Position numbers and translations under genes: made by a program
Assembly (NCBI RefSeq): GCF_003234175.2
Contig: NZ_CP126257.1
Span: 1-64,000 of the forward strand
Length of the DNA stretch: 64,000 nt
DNA from: Curtobacterium sp. MCSS17_007
Lineage (GTDB): Bacteria; Actinomycetota; Actinomycetes; Actinomycetales; Microbacteriaceae
Direction of reading: 5' to 3'
Shown: piece after piece, positions 29,920 to 36,504 of the stretch
Position numbering within the stretch: the first letter of the stretch is position 1
Layout: each line of letters starts with the position of its first letter
The notes under the pieces: generated by a model
Databases searched by the model: none
What the model was told of the DNA's origin: nothing
Seen by the model: the letters and a program-made list of their open reading frames with translations, nothing else

Positions 29920-30801
29920 TTGTACTTCCACAAGCAAGAGCTCCAGTTCAAGGCGACCCCGGACAAGCCCGACGCGATCTACGCCCGGAAGCTGCAGGAG
30001 GTGCTCGGCGGTCAGTACGGTGAGATCTCCGTCGCCCTGCAGTACCAGTTCCAGGCGTGGAACATGCACATCCCGGGCAAGTACCGGGACATGGTGTTCG
30101 GCATCGGCGCCGAGGAGATGGGCCACGTGGAGATGCTCGCGACGATGATCGCGCAGCTGCTCGAGAAGAGCCCGCTCGGGATCACCGAGGACGCGCTGCA
30201 GGACGACCCGACGGTCGCCGCGATCGTCGGCGGCACGGACGTGCAGCACGCCATCGTCGCCGGCGCCGGCGCGCGTCCGGTCGACAGCAACGGCAACCCC
30301 TGGCAGGGCTCGTACATCACCGCGTCCGGCAACCTGCTGGCCGACTTCACCGCCAACGAGAACGCCGAGATGCAGGGCCGCGTCCAGGCCGCCCGGCTTT
30401 ACCACATGACCGACGACCACGGCGTGCGGGACCTGCTCTCGTTCCTCATCGCCCGCGACACCATGCACCAGAACATGTGGGCGACCGCCGCGGCCGAGCT
30501 CCGCGAGAAGGGTGTCGAGGGGTTCCCCGTGCCCAGCAACTTCCCGCAGTCGAAGGAGAACCAGGAGGTCAACTACCAGTACCTCAACTTCTCCGACGGC
30601 AAGGCGGCGGCCGACGGCCCGTGGGCGAGCGGTCCGTCGTTCGACGGCAAGGGCGAGTACTCGTACCACGACGGCCCCACCACCTCGGTGCCGATGCCGC
30701 CGCCCACACACCCGGACGTCCGTCTCTACGGCACGACCGAGATCCCCAACGTGGTCGAGAAGACCGCGGGGCTCGTGCAGGACACGTTCAACAAGGAGTG
30801 A
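29920..30801 (+). CDS. Manganese (non-heme) catalase
   Basis: The 293-residue enzyme disproportionates hydrogen peroxide at a dimanganese site. Ligand-bearing helices are visible: GGQYGEISVALQYQFQ, GAEEMGHVEMLATMI, NENAEMQGRVQAARLY and SFLIARDTMHQNMWA. The C-terminal region (YHDGPTTSVPMPPPTHPDVRLYGTTEIP) is the family tail. The start is a TTG at 29920 (TTG TAC TTC CAC), supported by ACAGGAGAA 7 nt upstream and the canonical MYFHKQELQ beginning. It follows the stress SDR in the same direction and ends in a strong palindrome at 30836. Confidence 0.96.
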   Translation: MYFHKQELQFKATPDKPDAIYARKLQEVLGGQYGEISVALQYQFQAWNMHIPGKYRDMVFGIGAEEMGHVEMLATMIAQLLEKSPLGITEDALQDDPTVAAIVGGTDVQHAIVAGAGARPVDSNGNPWQGSYITASGNLLADFTANENAEMQGRVQAARLYHMTDDHGVRDLLSFLIARDTMHQNMWATAAAELREKGVEGFPVPSNFPQSKENQEVNYQYLNFSDGKAAADGPWASGPSFDGKGEYSYHDGPTTSVPMPPPTHPDVRLYGTTEIPNVVEKTAGLVQDTFNKE

Positions 30802-30835
30802 CGGTCCCGCCGGTCGGTCCCCTGAAGTGACCGCA

Positions 30836-30883
30836 GACGGACGGGAGGCCCGGTGCCAGCTGGCACCGGGCCTCCCGTCCGTC
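30836..30883. repeat. Palindromic intergenic repeat, copy B (bidirectional terminator)
   Basis: A perfect 23-bp inverted repeat with only GC at its centre (arms 30836-30858 and 30861-30883) shares GACGGACGGGAGGC with copy A. It lies between the converging catalase and the minus-strand gene ending at 30898 and can terminate both. Confidence 0.9.
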
Positions 30884-30897
30884 ACGTGGTCACGCCG

Positions 30898-31212
30898 TCA
30901 CGTCTCCGCACCGACCGTCGCCAGCGCGGCCGTGTCGTCGTCACGCGGTGCGCGCGTCGGCTCGAAGATGCCGGAGTAGAGGCGCACCGCGCTCCAGAGC
31001 GCGATGCACGCGACGGTCCCGGCCACGGCCGCGACCCAGGGCACGATCGCCACGTCGGTCCACGCCCGCGGAGCGACGACCCAGGTGAGGAAGCTGCCCA
31101 CCGTGCTGCCACCGGCACCGAGCAGGGCGGCCGTCCGGCGATCGAGGCTCGTGACCACGAGGCCCGCGGTCACGACCACCACGGCGAGGAGCGCGTTGAG
31201 GACTGTCGTCAC
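30898..31212 (-). CDS. Small hypothetical membrane protein (about three helices)
   Basis: A 104-residue protein, mostly hydrophobic: helix 1 at about 3-22 (LNALLAVVVVTAGLVV), helix 2 at about 29-47 and helix 3 at about 55-80 (VPWVAAVAGTVACIALWSAVRLY). A polar, charged C-terminus PTRAPRDDDTAALATVGAET follows. I do not recognise a family; the size and topology recall stress-associated GlsB/YeaQ-type proteins, but the signature glycines are not convincing. It follows hsp20 by 14 bp in the same direction and may be co-transcribed with it. Confidence 0.7.
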   Translation of the reverse strand: MTTVLNALLAVVVVTAGLVVTSLDRRTAALLGAGGSTVGSFLTWVVAPRAWTDVAIVPWVAAVAGTVACIALWSAVRLYSGIFEPTRAPRDDDTAALATVGAET

Positions 31213-31226
31213 CGGCGCCCTCCGGA

Positions 31227-31670
31227 CTACTCGGCGGAACCGCTGCCGACCGCGAGCTGCTGCGCCCCGCCACCGGTGGTGACGTCGATCTTGCGCGGCT
31301 TCGCGGACTCCTTGACCGGGATCGTGACGCTCAGCACGCCGTTGTCGTAGGCGGCGCTGATGCGCGCGGTGTCGAGGTGGTCACCGAGCGTCAGCTGTCG
31401 GACGAACGTGCCCGGCTGGCGCTCGCGCGTGAGCCACTGCGATCCCTCGGGGGCGCCGAGCGTGCGCTCCGCGCGGATGGTGAGCACCGAGCCGTCGACG
31501 TCGACGTCCACCGAGCCGGGGTCGATGCCCGGCAGGTCGACGTCGAGGACGTAGTGGTCACCGGTGCGGTAGAGATCCATCGGCATGGAGCGGGGAGCAC
31601 CGGCGCCGGCACCGAGCAGGGAGCCGGCGAGTCGGTCGAGCTCGCGGAACGGGTCGAACTGCATCGTCAT
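31227..31670 (-). CDS. hsp20: Hsp20/alpha-crystallin small heat shock protein
   Basis: An ATP-independent holdase chaperone of 147 residues. The N-terminal arm [20 protein letters not shown] is followed by the crystallin domain (about 35-130) with [35 protein letters not shown] and the hallmark [16 protein letters not shown] (A-x-x-x-NGVL). The C-terminal KPRKIDV provides the I-x-I/V-like patch. AGGAG 9 nt upstream supports ATG 31670. The upstream region carries a promoter-like TTGGCA-18-TAGAAC (31754-31725, minus strand) overlapped by a CIRCE motif and followed by a HAIR motif, so both HrcA and HspR may control it. Confidence 0.96.
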   Translation of the reverse strand: MTMQFDPFRELDRLAGSLLGAGAGAPRSMPMDLYRTGDHYVLDVDLPGIDPGSVDVDVDGSVLTIRAERTLGAPEGSQWLTRERQPGTFVRQLTLGDHLDTARISAAYDNGVLSVTIPVKESAKPRKIDVTTGGGAQQLAVGSGSAE

Positions 31671-31696
31671 CGAGATCAACTCCTTCGTGGTCCTCG

Positions 31697-31715
31697 TTGA
31701 GTCCCCTCGACTCAA
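31697..31715. promoter_or_regulatory. HAIR-like HspR operator upstream of hsp20
   Basis: TTGAGT (31697-31702), 7 nt, ACTCAA (31710-31715) matches the HspR-associated inverted repeat CTTGAGT-N7-ACTCAAG at 12 of 14 positions. It lies 27 bp upstream of the hsp20 start, just after the predicted minus-10. Confidence 0.75.
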
Positions 31716-31727
31716 CTGCCGTCCGTT

Positions 31728-31754
31728 CTAGCACTCTCCCCTCAGGAGTGCCAA
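31728..31754. promoter_or_regulatory. CIRCE-like HrcA operator upstream of hsp20
   Basis: CTAGCACTC (31728-31736), 9 nt, GAGTGCCAA (31746-31754) matches CIRCE (TTAGCACTC-N9-GAGTGCTAA) at 16 of 18 positions. It overlaps a candidate minus-strand promoter TTGGCA-18-TAGAAC, the correct geometry for repression. Confidence 0.85.
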
Positions 31755-31792
31755 GAAGCCGCTCGGAGACCGCTGGGAGTGCGCCCGTGCTG

Positions 31793-32260
31793 TCAGACGT
31801 CGCGGTGCGCGATCTCGCGGTGGAGGCGCTCGAGAGCGGGGAGCGCGGCGGCGAGGGCGTCCCGGTCCTCGCTCGACAGGCGTCCGAGTGCCTCGACGAG
31901 CACGGTCGTGGAGGCCTCGTCGTAGGCGGTGAGGCGTTCCTCGGCGAGGGGGGTGAGCCGGAGCTCCGTCCGTCGTCCGTCGCCGGGCGCGAGCCGGCGC
32001 TCGACGAGGCCCGCGAACTCCATCGCCGAGACGAGGTTGCTCACGGTCGACCGGGCGAGGCCCAGGCGCCGCGCCAGGGCCGAGGGAGTGGTGGTGCTGT
32101 CGGACAGGGCGCGCATCACCTCGACCTGGGCGTCCGGGACGTCGGGGAGGTCGGCGACGGCCCGGGAGGTCCGGAGGAGCGCTCGGCGGAAGGGGCCGAT
32201 GCGGTCGCTGAGCCTGCGGGCCACCTGTGTCGTGGCGTCCGAGCCGTCCGTCCCCTGCAC
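31793..32260 (-). CDS. MarR-family regulator divergent from phenolic acid decarboxylase
   Basis: A 155-residue winged-helix regulator. The HTH is in [38 protein letters not shown], with the wing [14 protein letters not shown]. The likely start is GTG 32260 ([18 protein letters not shown]); the ribosome site is weak, so a downstream start is possible. Only 63 bp separate it from padC on the other strand, and the gap contains GTTTGC/GCAAAC half sites. By analogy with HcaR/CouR-type MarR proteins it is probably a repressor of padC released by a phenolic acid or its CoA ester. That is inference. Confidence 0.85.
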   Translation of the reverse strand: MQGTDGSDATTQVARRLSDRIGPFRRALLRTSRAVADLPDVPDAQVEVMRALSDSTTTPSALARRLGLARSTVSNLVSAMEFAGLVERRLAPGDGRRTELRLTPLAEERLTAYDEASTTVLVEALGRLSSEDRDALAAALPALERLHREIAHRDV

Positions 32261-32285
32261 ACACGGCAACCTAGCAGCGGTGGAT

Positions 32286-32315
32286 GTTTGCAACAAAACC
32301 AATTCGGGAGCAAAC
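32286..32315. promoter_or_regulatory. Candidate operator between MarR gene and padC
   Basis: GTTTGC (32286-32291) and GCAAAC (32310-32315) are inverted halves separated by 18 bp in the 63-bp divergent control region, which is unusually A-rich (AACAAAACCAATTC) for this genome. Confidence 0.5.
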
Positions 32316-32323
32316 TCGACTGC

Positions 32324-32851
32324 ATGACCATCCAGACCTCCGTCGAGCACCCCGAGCCGCCCCAGGACCTGTCCGGCATCGTCGGCCACCGCTTCGTGTA
32401 CACGTACGCCAACGGCTGGCAGTACGAGATGTACGTGAAGAACGCCACGACGATCGACTACCGCATCCACACCGGACACGTCGGTGGTCGCTGGGTCAAG
32501 GACCAGACCGTCGACCTCGTGGCGCTCGCCGCCGGCGTCTACAAGGTCTCCTGGAACGAGCCGACCGGCACGAGCGTCGTCGTCAACGTGCTCCCCGAGC
32601 AGCGCGTCCTGCACGGCACGATCTTCTTCCCGCGCTGGATCGAGCTCGACGGGTCGAAGACCGTGCTCTTCCAGAACGACCACCTGGACGAGATGCAGCG
32701 GTACCGCGACGAGGGCCCCACGTACCCGATCTACGTCGTACCGGAGTTCGCGCACATCACGCTGTTCGAGCACGTGGGCGAGGACGACGAGACCGTGGTC
32801 GACACCGCTCCCGGCGACCTGCCGGCCGGCTGGGCGGACCGGACGAACTGA
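32324..32851 (+). CDS. padC: Phenolic acid decarboxylase
   Basis: A cofactor-free enzyme that decarboxylates p-coumaric, ferulic and caffeic acids to 4-vinylphenols. The 175-residue product matches the family along its length: [64 protein letters not shown] and [17 protein letters not shown]. It includes the Tyr pair, Arg and Glu residues that form the active site in Bacillus enzymes. The TGA overlaps the ATG of the following hydrolase (TGATG), so the two are coupled. A divergent MarR gene probably regulates it. Such an enzyme detoxifies plant cell-wall phenolics. Confidence 0.95.
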   Translation: MTIQTSVEHPEPPQDLSGIVGHRFVYTYANGWQYEMYVKNATTIDYRIHTGHVGGRWVKDQTVDLVALAAGVYKVSWNEPTGTSVVVNVLPEQRVLHGTIFFPRWIELDGSKTVLFQNDHLDEMQRYRDEGPTYPIYVVPEFAHITLFEHVGEDDETVVDTAPGDLPAGWADRTN

Positions 32852-33642
32852 TGGCCGCCGCGCCACTGCGGGGCGTCGACCCCCGTACCACCCCGACCAC
32901 GCTCGACCACGGCGGCCGCACGATCCGCGGCTGGCAGTGGGAGCCGGAGGACGGCGCCGCCGCCGACGCACCGGCCGTGCTGCTCGTCCACGGCTTCAGC
33001 GACAGCGCGCTCGGCGGGCACCAACTGTTCGTGCAGACCGCACGGCACCTGGTCGCCCGCGGCGCGGTCGTCCGCAGCCACGACCGGCTGGGCCAGGGCG
33101 TCAGTGACGGGGAGTTCGCCGACATCACGATCCGCGACGAGGTCGAGCAGGTCGTCGCCATGGTGCGGGCCGCGGACCGCGGGCAGGGCGTGCACGTCGT
33201 CGCGCACAGCCTCGGCGCGGTGGAGTCGGCGCTCGCCGCGGCGCGGGTGCCGTCGCTCGTCAGGACGCTCACGCTCTGGTCGCCCGCCGGTGTCGTCGTG
33301 GACGACATCACGAAGCACGACGAGATCCAGGGGCAGCCGCTCGCCCCGGTGCGGGAGCGCGGCTGGTTCGACTTCGGCGGGATGCCACTGGGCAGCGCCT
33401 TCATCGCCGACGTGCAGGACGACCTCGACGTGTACGGGCCGGTGTCGGGCTACCGTGGGCCGGCCGACGTGGTGCACGGCAGCGAGGACGCGATCGTGCC
33501 GGTGTCGTACGGGCGCCGCTACGCCGAACTCCTGCCGGGCGCGCGACTCACGGTCGTCGACGGTGCGGACCACGGCTGGTCGTCGGTCCCGTTCCGTGAG
33601 CGGCTCCTGGCGCTGCTCGACGAGCGCCTCGGCCTGTCCTGA
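32851..33642 (+). CDS. Alpha/beta hydrolase, probable hydroxycinnamoyl (feruloyl) esterase
   Basis: A 263-residue serine hydrolase without a signal peptide. Nucleophile elbow: HSLGAVESALAAA near residue 115; oxyanion strand: VLLVHGFSDSALGGHQLF; acid: VVHGSEDAIVPVSYG; catalytic His: DGADHGWSS. The layout matches the cytosolic Est1E/LJ0536-type cinnamoyl esterases. Overlap with padC suggests it releases ferulate or coumarate from sugar esters, which PadC then decarboxylates. The esterase class and context are good evidence; the precise substrate is inferred. It lacks a long cap insertion. Confidence 0.85.
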   Translation: MAAAPLRGVDPRTTPTTLDHGGRTIRGWQWEPEDGAAADAPAVLLVHGFSDSALGGHQLFVQTARHLVARGAVVRSHDRLGQGVSDGEFADITIRDEVEQVVAMVRAADRGQGVHVVAHSLGAVESALAAARVPSLVRTLTLWSPAGVVVDDITKHDEIQGQPLAPVRERGWFDFGGMPLGSAFIADVQDDLDVYGPVSGYRGPADVVHGSEDAIVPVSYGRRYAELLPGARLTVVDGADHGWSSVPFRERLLALLDERLGLS

Positions 33643-33661
33643 CGGTCGCCCCTTCCGCAAC

Positions 33662-33721
33662 ACGCAACGTGGGCGGCAGCACGCAGCGTCCTACCGCTGC
33701 GAGCAACCGCCCACGTTGCGT
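33662..33721. terminator. Convergent terminator hairpin after the padC operon
   Basis: ACGCAACGTGGGCGG (33662-33676) pairs perfectly with CCGCCCACGTTGCGT (33707-33721), and the loop holds an inner GCAGCG/CGCTGC stem. It lies between converging genes. Confidence 0.8.
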
Positions 33722-33756
33722 TCCGCGATCCGACCCGAGTCGGAGGGGTCGAGGCG

Positions 33757-34800
33757 TCAGCTGACCTGACCGGAACGGGCCCCCGACCAGAGGTCGACGT
33801 CGAGGACGCCGACCGAGTGCTCGTCGATGCGACGCAGCTCGTCCTCCGTGAAGGACAGGTTGCCGAGCGCCGCGACGTTCTGCTCGAGCTGCTCGACCCG
33901 CGACGCACCGATGACGAGCGAGGTCACCCGCTCGTCGCGCAGCGCCCAGGCGAGTGCGAGCTGCGCGAGGCTCTGGCCGCGCTCGGACGCGATGTCGTCC
34001 AACGCCCGGAGGTGCTCGACGACCTCGTCCGTCAGGGACCCGGCGTCGAGGGACTTGCCGGCCGCGGCCCGCGAGTCCTCCGGGACCCCGTCGAGGTAGC
34101 GCCCGGTGAGCAGGCCCTGCGCGAGCGCGGTGAACCCGATCACGCCGAAGCCCAGGTCGCCGGCGGCGTCGAGCAGGCCCTCGTCCTCGATCCAGCGGTT
34201 GAGCATCGAGTACGAGGGCTGGTGGATGAGGAGCGGCGTGCCCAGGTCGCGCAGGATCTCCACGGCCTGGCGGGAGCGCTCGGCGTCGTAGGAGGAGATC
34301 CCGACGTAGAGCGCCTTGCCCTGCTGCACGGCGGTGTGGAGCGCGCCCATCGTCTCCTCGAGGGGCGTCGAGGCGTCGAGGCGGTGCGAGTAGAAGACGT
34401 CGACGTAGTCGAGCCCCATCCGCTCGAGCGACTGGTCGAGCGAGGCGAGGACGTACTTCCGCGACCCTCCGCCCTGGCCGTACGGCCCGGGCCACATGTC
34501 CCAGCCGGCCTTCGTCGAGATCACCATCTCGTCGCGGTAGGGGCGGAAGTCCTCGCGCATGAGGCGGCCGAAGTTGACCTCCGCGGCGCCGTACGGCGGG
34601 CCGTAGTTGTTGGCGAGGTCGTGGTGGGTGATGCCGAGGTCGAACGCCCGGCGGCTGATCGCCCGCTGCGTCTCGAACGGCTTGTCGTCGCCGAAGTTGT
34701 GCCAGTAGCCCAGGGAGAGCAGTGGCAGGTCGAGACCGGAGCGGCCGGTCCGGCGGTAGGGCATGGAGTCGTAGCGGTCGTCCGCGGCGGTGTAGGCCAT
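33757..34800 (-). CDS. Aldo/keto reductase, YghZ (L-glyceraldehyde 3-phosphate reductase)-like
   Basis: A 347-residue NADPH-dependent aldo/keto reductase with YRRTGRSGLDLPLLSLGYWHNFGDD at the N-terminus, catalytic Asp and Tyr in ITHHDLANNYGPPYGAAE, Lys in VISTKAGWDMWPGPYG and His in DYVDVFYSHRLD. SLAQLALAWALRDERVTSLVIGASRVEQLEQN forms the cofactor-binding end. The GPYG insertion and long alpha5 loop place it with AKR14/YghZ, which detoxifies methylglyoxal and L-glyceraldehyde 3-phosphate. The start is uncertain: ATG 34800 (MAYTAADDRYDSM) is preferred over 34809. Confidence 0.92.
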   Translation of the reverse strand: MAYTAADDRYDSMPYRRTGRSGLDLPLLSLGYWHNFGDDKPFETQRAISRRAFDLGITHHDLANNYGPPYGAAEVNFGRLMREDFRPYRDEMVISTKAGWDMWPGPYGQGGGSRKYVLASLDQSLERMGLDYVDVFYSHRLDASTPLEETMGALHTAVQQGKALYVGISSYDAERSRQAVEILRDLGTPLLIHQPSYSMLNRWIEDEGLLDAAGDLGFGVIGFTALAQGLLTGRYLDGVPEDSRAAAGKSLDAGSLTDEVVEHLRALDDIASERGQSLAQLALAWALRDERVTSLVIGASRVEQLEQNVAALGNLSFTEDELRRIDEHSVGVLDVDLWSGARSGQVS

Positions 34801-34955
34801 GGGTCCCATCCTGGCCCGTCCCCGCGGCCCGCACTCCCGGCCGGCCGCGCGAACCGTACAGAAGACTGAAGGTTCGTTGCGCTGATTGTTCGCGTTGTGA
34901 AACAGTTCCTGCTGTCCGACCAGGACGGCAACGAAGCAGGAAGGCGGGATCACTC

Positions 34956-35138
34956 ATGCACAGCACGTACTCCGGGATGCCGCGCTCGTCACGGGTCTCC
35001 GCGACCCACACGCGCGTCGGACTCACCGACCCGGCCGTCATCGACGCCTACGTGGCACGCCGCGTCCAGGACCCCTCGCTCCTGTCGACGCGCAGCGAAC
35101 CGTCGTACGCTGACTTCTTCACGGCGCCCACCGCGTAG
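34956..35138 (+). CDS. Small orphan protein upstream of MarR gene
   Basis: A 60-residue polar protein (MHSTYSGMPRSSRVSA... DPAVIDAYVARRVQDPSLLSTRSEPSYADFF). AGGAAGG lies 11-17 nt before ATG 34956. No family is recognised. The second half has reasonable coding character (DPAVIDAYVARRVQDPS) with an amphipathic helix. It precedes a MarR gene by 47 bp in the same direction and could be a co-transcribed small protein or leader. The upstream gap (34801-34955) carries AT-richer promoter-like sequence. Confidence 0.6.
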   Translation: MHSTYSGMPRSSRVSATHTRVGLTDPAVIDAYVARRVQDPSLLSTRSEPSYADFFTAPTA

Positions 35139-35185
35139 CCGCCCGCTCCGACCGGACCCGCCCGACAGAGAGACCCCACCAGCAG

Positions 35186-35743
35186 ATGCCACTGACCGTC
35201 GTCCGCCGTGAGCACGTGCACCTCTACGCCCGGGAGCCGCGGTCGAAGGCCGCGAAGGTCGCCGTCGACGCCCTGCTCCGCCTGCAGCACGCCGAGGAGC
35301 AGCAGCTCGAGCAGGCACGCGCCGAGAGCGGCCTGACGAAGAACGAGTTCCTCACCGTCCGCTACATGCTGCAGGCGCACCGGGACGGCCGGGCGATGGG
35401 CCCGAAGGACCTCGCCGTCATGCTCAACGTCTCGAACGCCTCGGTGACGAAGATCGTCGACGGCCTCGTCACCAAGGGCGACATCGTGCGGGTGCCGCAC
35501 CCGACCGACCGCCGGGCGCAGGTGCTCGAGCCCACGGTGCAGGCCGCCGAGAAGATCGACTCGTCCTACGCGCGCTTCCACGAGGCCGTGGTGGGCGTGA
35601 TGGACCACCTGTCGAGCGAGGAGAACGAGATCCTCGCGCGGTGCCTGTCGCAGATCACCGACGCGCTCGCCGAGGGCACGCCGACCCCGGTCGACGAGTA
35701 CACGGTCGACCCCGAGGGCGCGGCCGAGCCGAACGACGCCTGA
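35186..35743 (+). CDS. MarR-family transcriptional regulator
   Basis: A 185-residue winged-helix regulator with ESGLTKNEFLTVRYMLQAHRDGRAMGPKDLAVMLNVSNASVTKIVDGLVTKGDIVRVPHPTDRRAQVL, which contains the HTH and the DRR wing. A helical C-terminus (MDHLSSEENEILARCLSQITDAL) dimerises it, and about 20 acidic residues extend beyond the family end. Start ATG 35186 (MPLTVVRREHVHLYAREPR); the arginine-rich first 35 residues are an unusual extension. It forms a possible unit with the preceding 60-residue protein. Its ligand and targets are unknown. Confidence 0.9.
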   Translation: MPLTVVRREHVHLYAREPRSKAAKVAVDALLRLQHAEEQQLEQARAESGLTKNEFLTVRYMLQAHRDGRAMGPKDLAVMLNVSNASVTKIVDGLVTKGDIVRVPHPTDRRAQVLEPTVQAAEKIDSSYARFHEAVVGVMDHLSSEENEILARCLSQITDALAEGTPTPVDEYTVDPEGAAEPNDA

Positions 35744-35795
35744 CCGGCCCGCGCCCCGGGGTGGCGCGAAAACCTTCCAGCGGTAAGTTGGGGGG

Positions 35796-36410
35796 ATGAC
35801 GCACGAGGTCGACGACGACGCGACCCCGCCCCGGCGCGGCGGGTACCGCAAGGGAGCCGAACGCCGTGCGCAGATCCTCGACGAGATGATCCGCATGGTC
35901 GCCGCGCAGGGCGTCGACGCGTCGTCGCTCCGTTCCGTCGCGGACGCCCTCGGCATCACGCACGCCGCCCTCCGGCACTACTTCCCGAGCCGCGACGAGC
36001 TGCTCCTCGCCGTCTACCGGGAGCACGAGGTCCGCGAGCAGGACGCCCCCGACCGGATGCGCTCGGCGATCGGCGACATGCGGGAGAGCGCCTCGCGGAA
36101 CCGCGGCGTCCCCGGGCTCGTGCAGCTCTACACGACCCTCGCCGCCGACGCCGTGCAGGAGGGTCACCCCGCCACGCGCGACTTCATGCGCGAGCGGTTC
36201 ACCCGCCTGCGGGCCGACCTGGCCGAGCTCATCGCCGCCGACCAGGCCGCCGGGCGGATCCGCGCCGACCTCGACCCCGTCGACCTCGCCAGCCTCGGCA
36301 TCGCCGCGTCCGACGGGCTGCAGGTGCAGTGGCTGCTCGACCCGGAGGCGGTCGACAGCGAGCGGGTGCTCCGGCTGCTCGAGTCGATCATCCCCGCTGC
36401 GGCCGACTGA
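35796..36410 (+). CDS. TetR-family transcriptional regulator
   Basis: A 204-residue regulator. The N-terminal HTH region reads GAERRAQILDEMIRMVAAQGVDASSLRSVADALGITHAALRHYFPSRDELLLAVYREHE, a typical TetR DNA-binding domain. The C-terminal domain (RGVPGLVQLYTTLAADAVQEGHPATRDFMRERFTRLRADLAELIAADQAAGRIRADLDP) resembles TetR_C_6 members that control sugar-hydrolase genes. It lies convergent to the beta-N-acetylhexosaminidase gene with a palindrome between them; regulation of that glycan locus is possible but not shown. Confidence 0.92.
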   Translation: MTHEVDDDATPPRRGGYRKGAERRAQILDEMIRMVAAQGVDASSLRSVADALGITHAALRHYFPSRDELLLAVYREHEVREQDAPDRMRSAIGDMRESASRNRGVPGLVQLYTTLAADAVQEGHPATRDFMRERFTRLRADLAELIAADQAAGRIRADLDPVDLASLGIAASDGLQVQWLLDPEAVDSERVLRLLESIIPAAAD

Positions 36411-36454
36411 ACCCGCCTCGGGCGTCGCCCGCGACACCGGTCCGACACCACCGA

Positions 36455-36498
36455 CGGACGGGAGGCGCGTGTCGGCCCCGCGACGCGCCTCCCGTCCG
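36455..36498. repeat. Palindromic intergenic repeat, copy C
   Basis: CGGACGGGAGGCGCGT (36455-36470) and ACGCGCCTCCCGTCCG (36483-36498) form a 16-bp perfect stem. It lies between the converging TetR and hexosaminidase genes. The outer arms match copies A, B and D; the inner loop differs. Confidence 0.85.
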
Positions 36499-36504
36499 GA
36501 TGCT

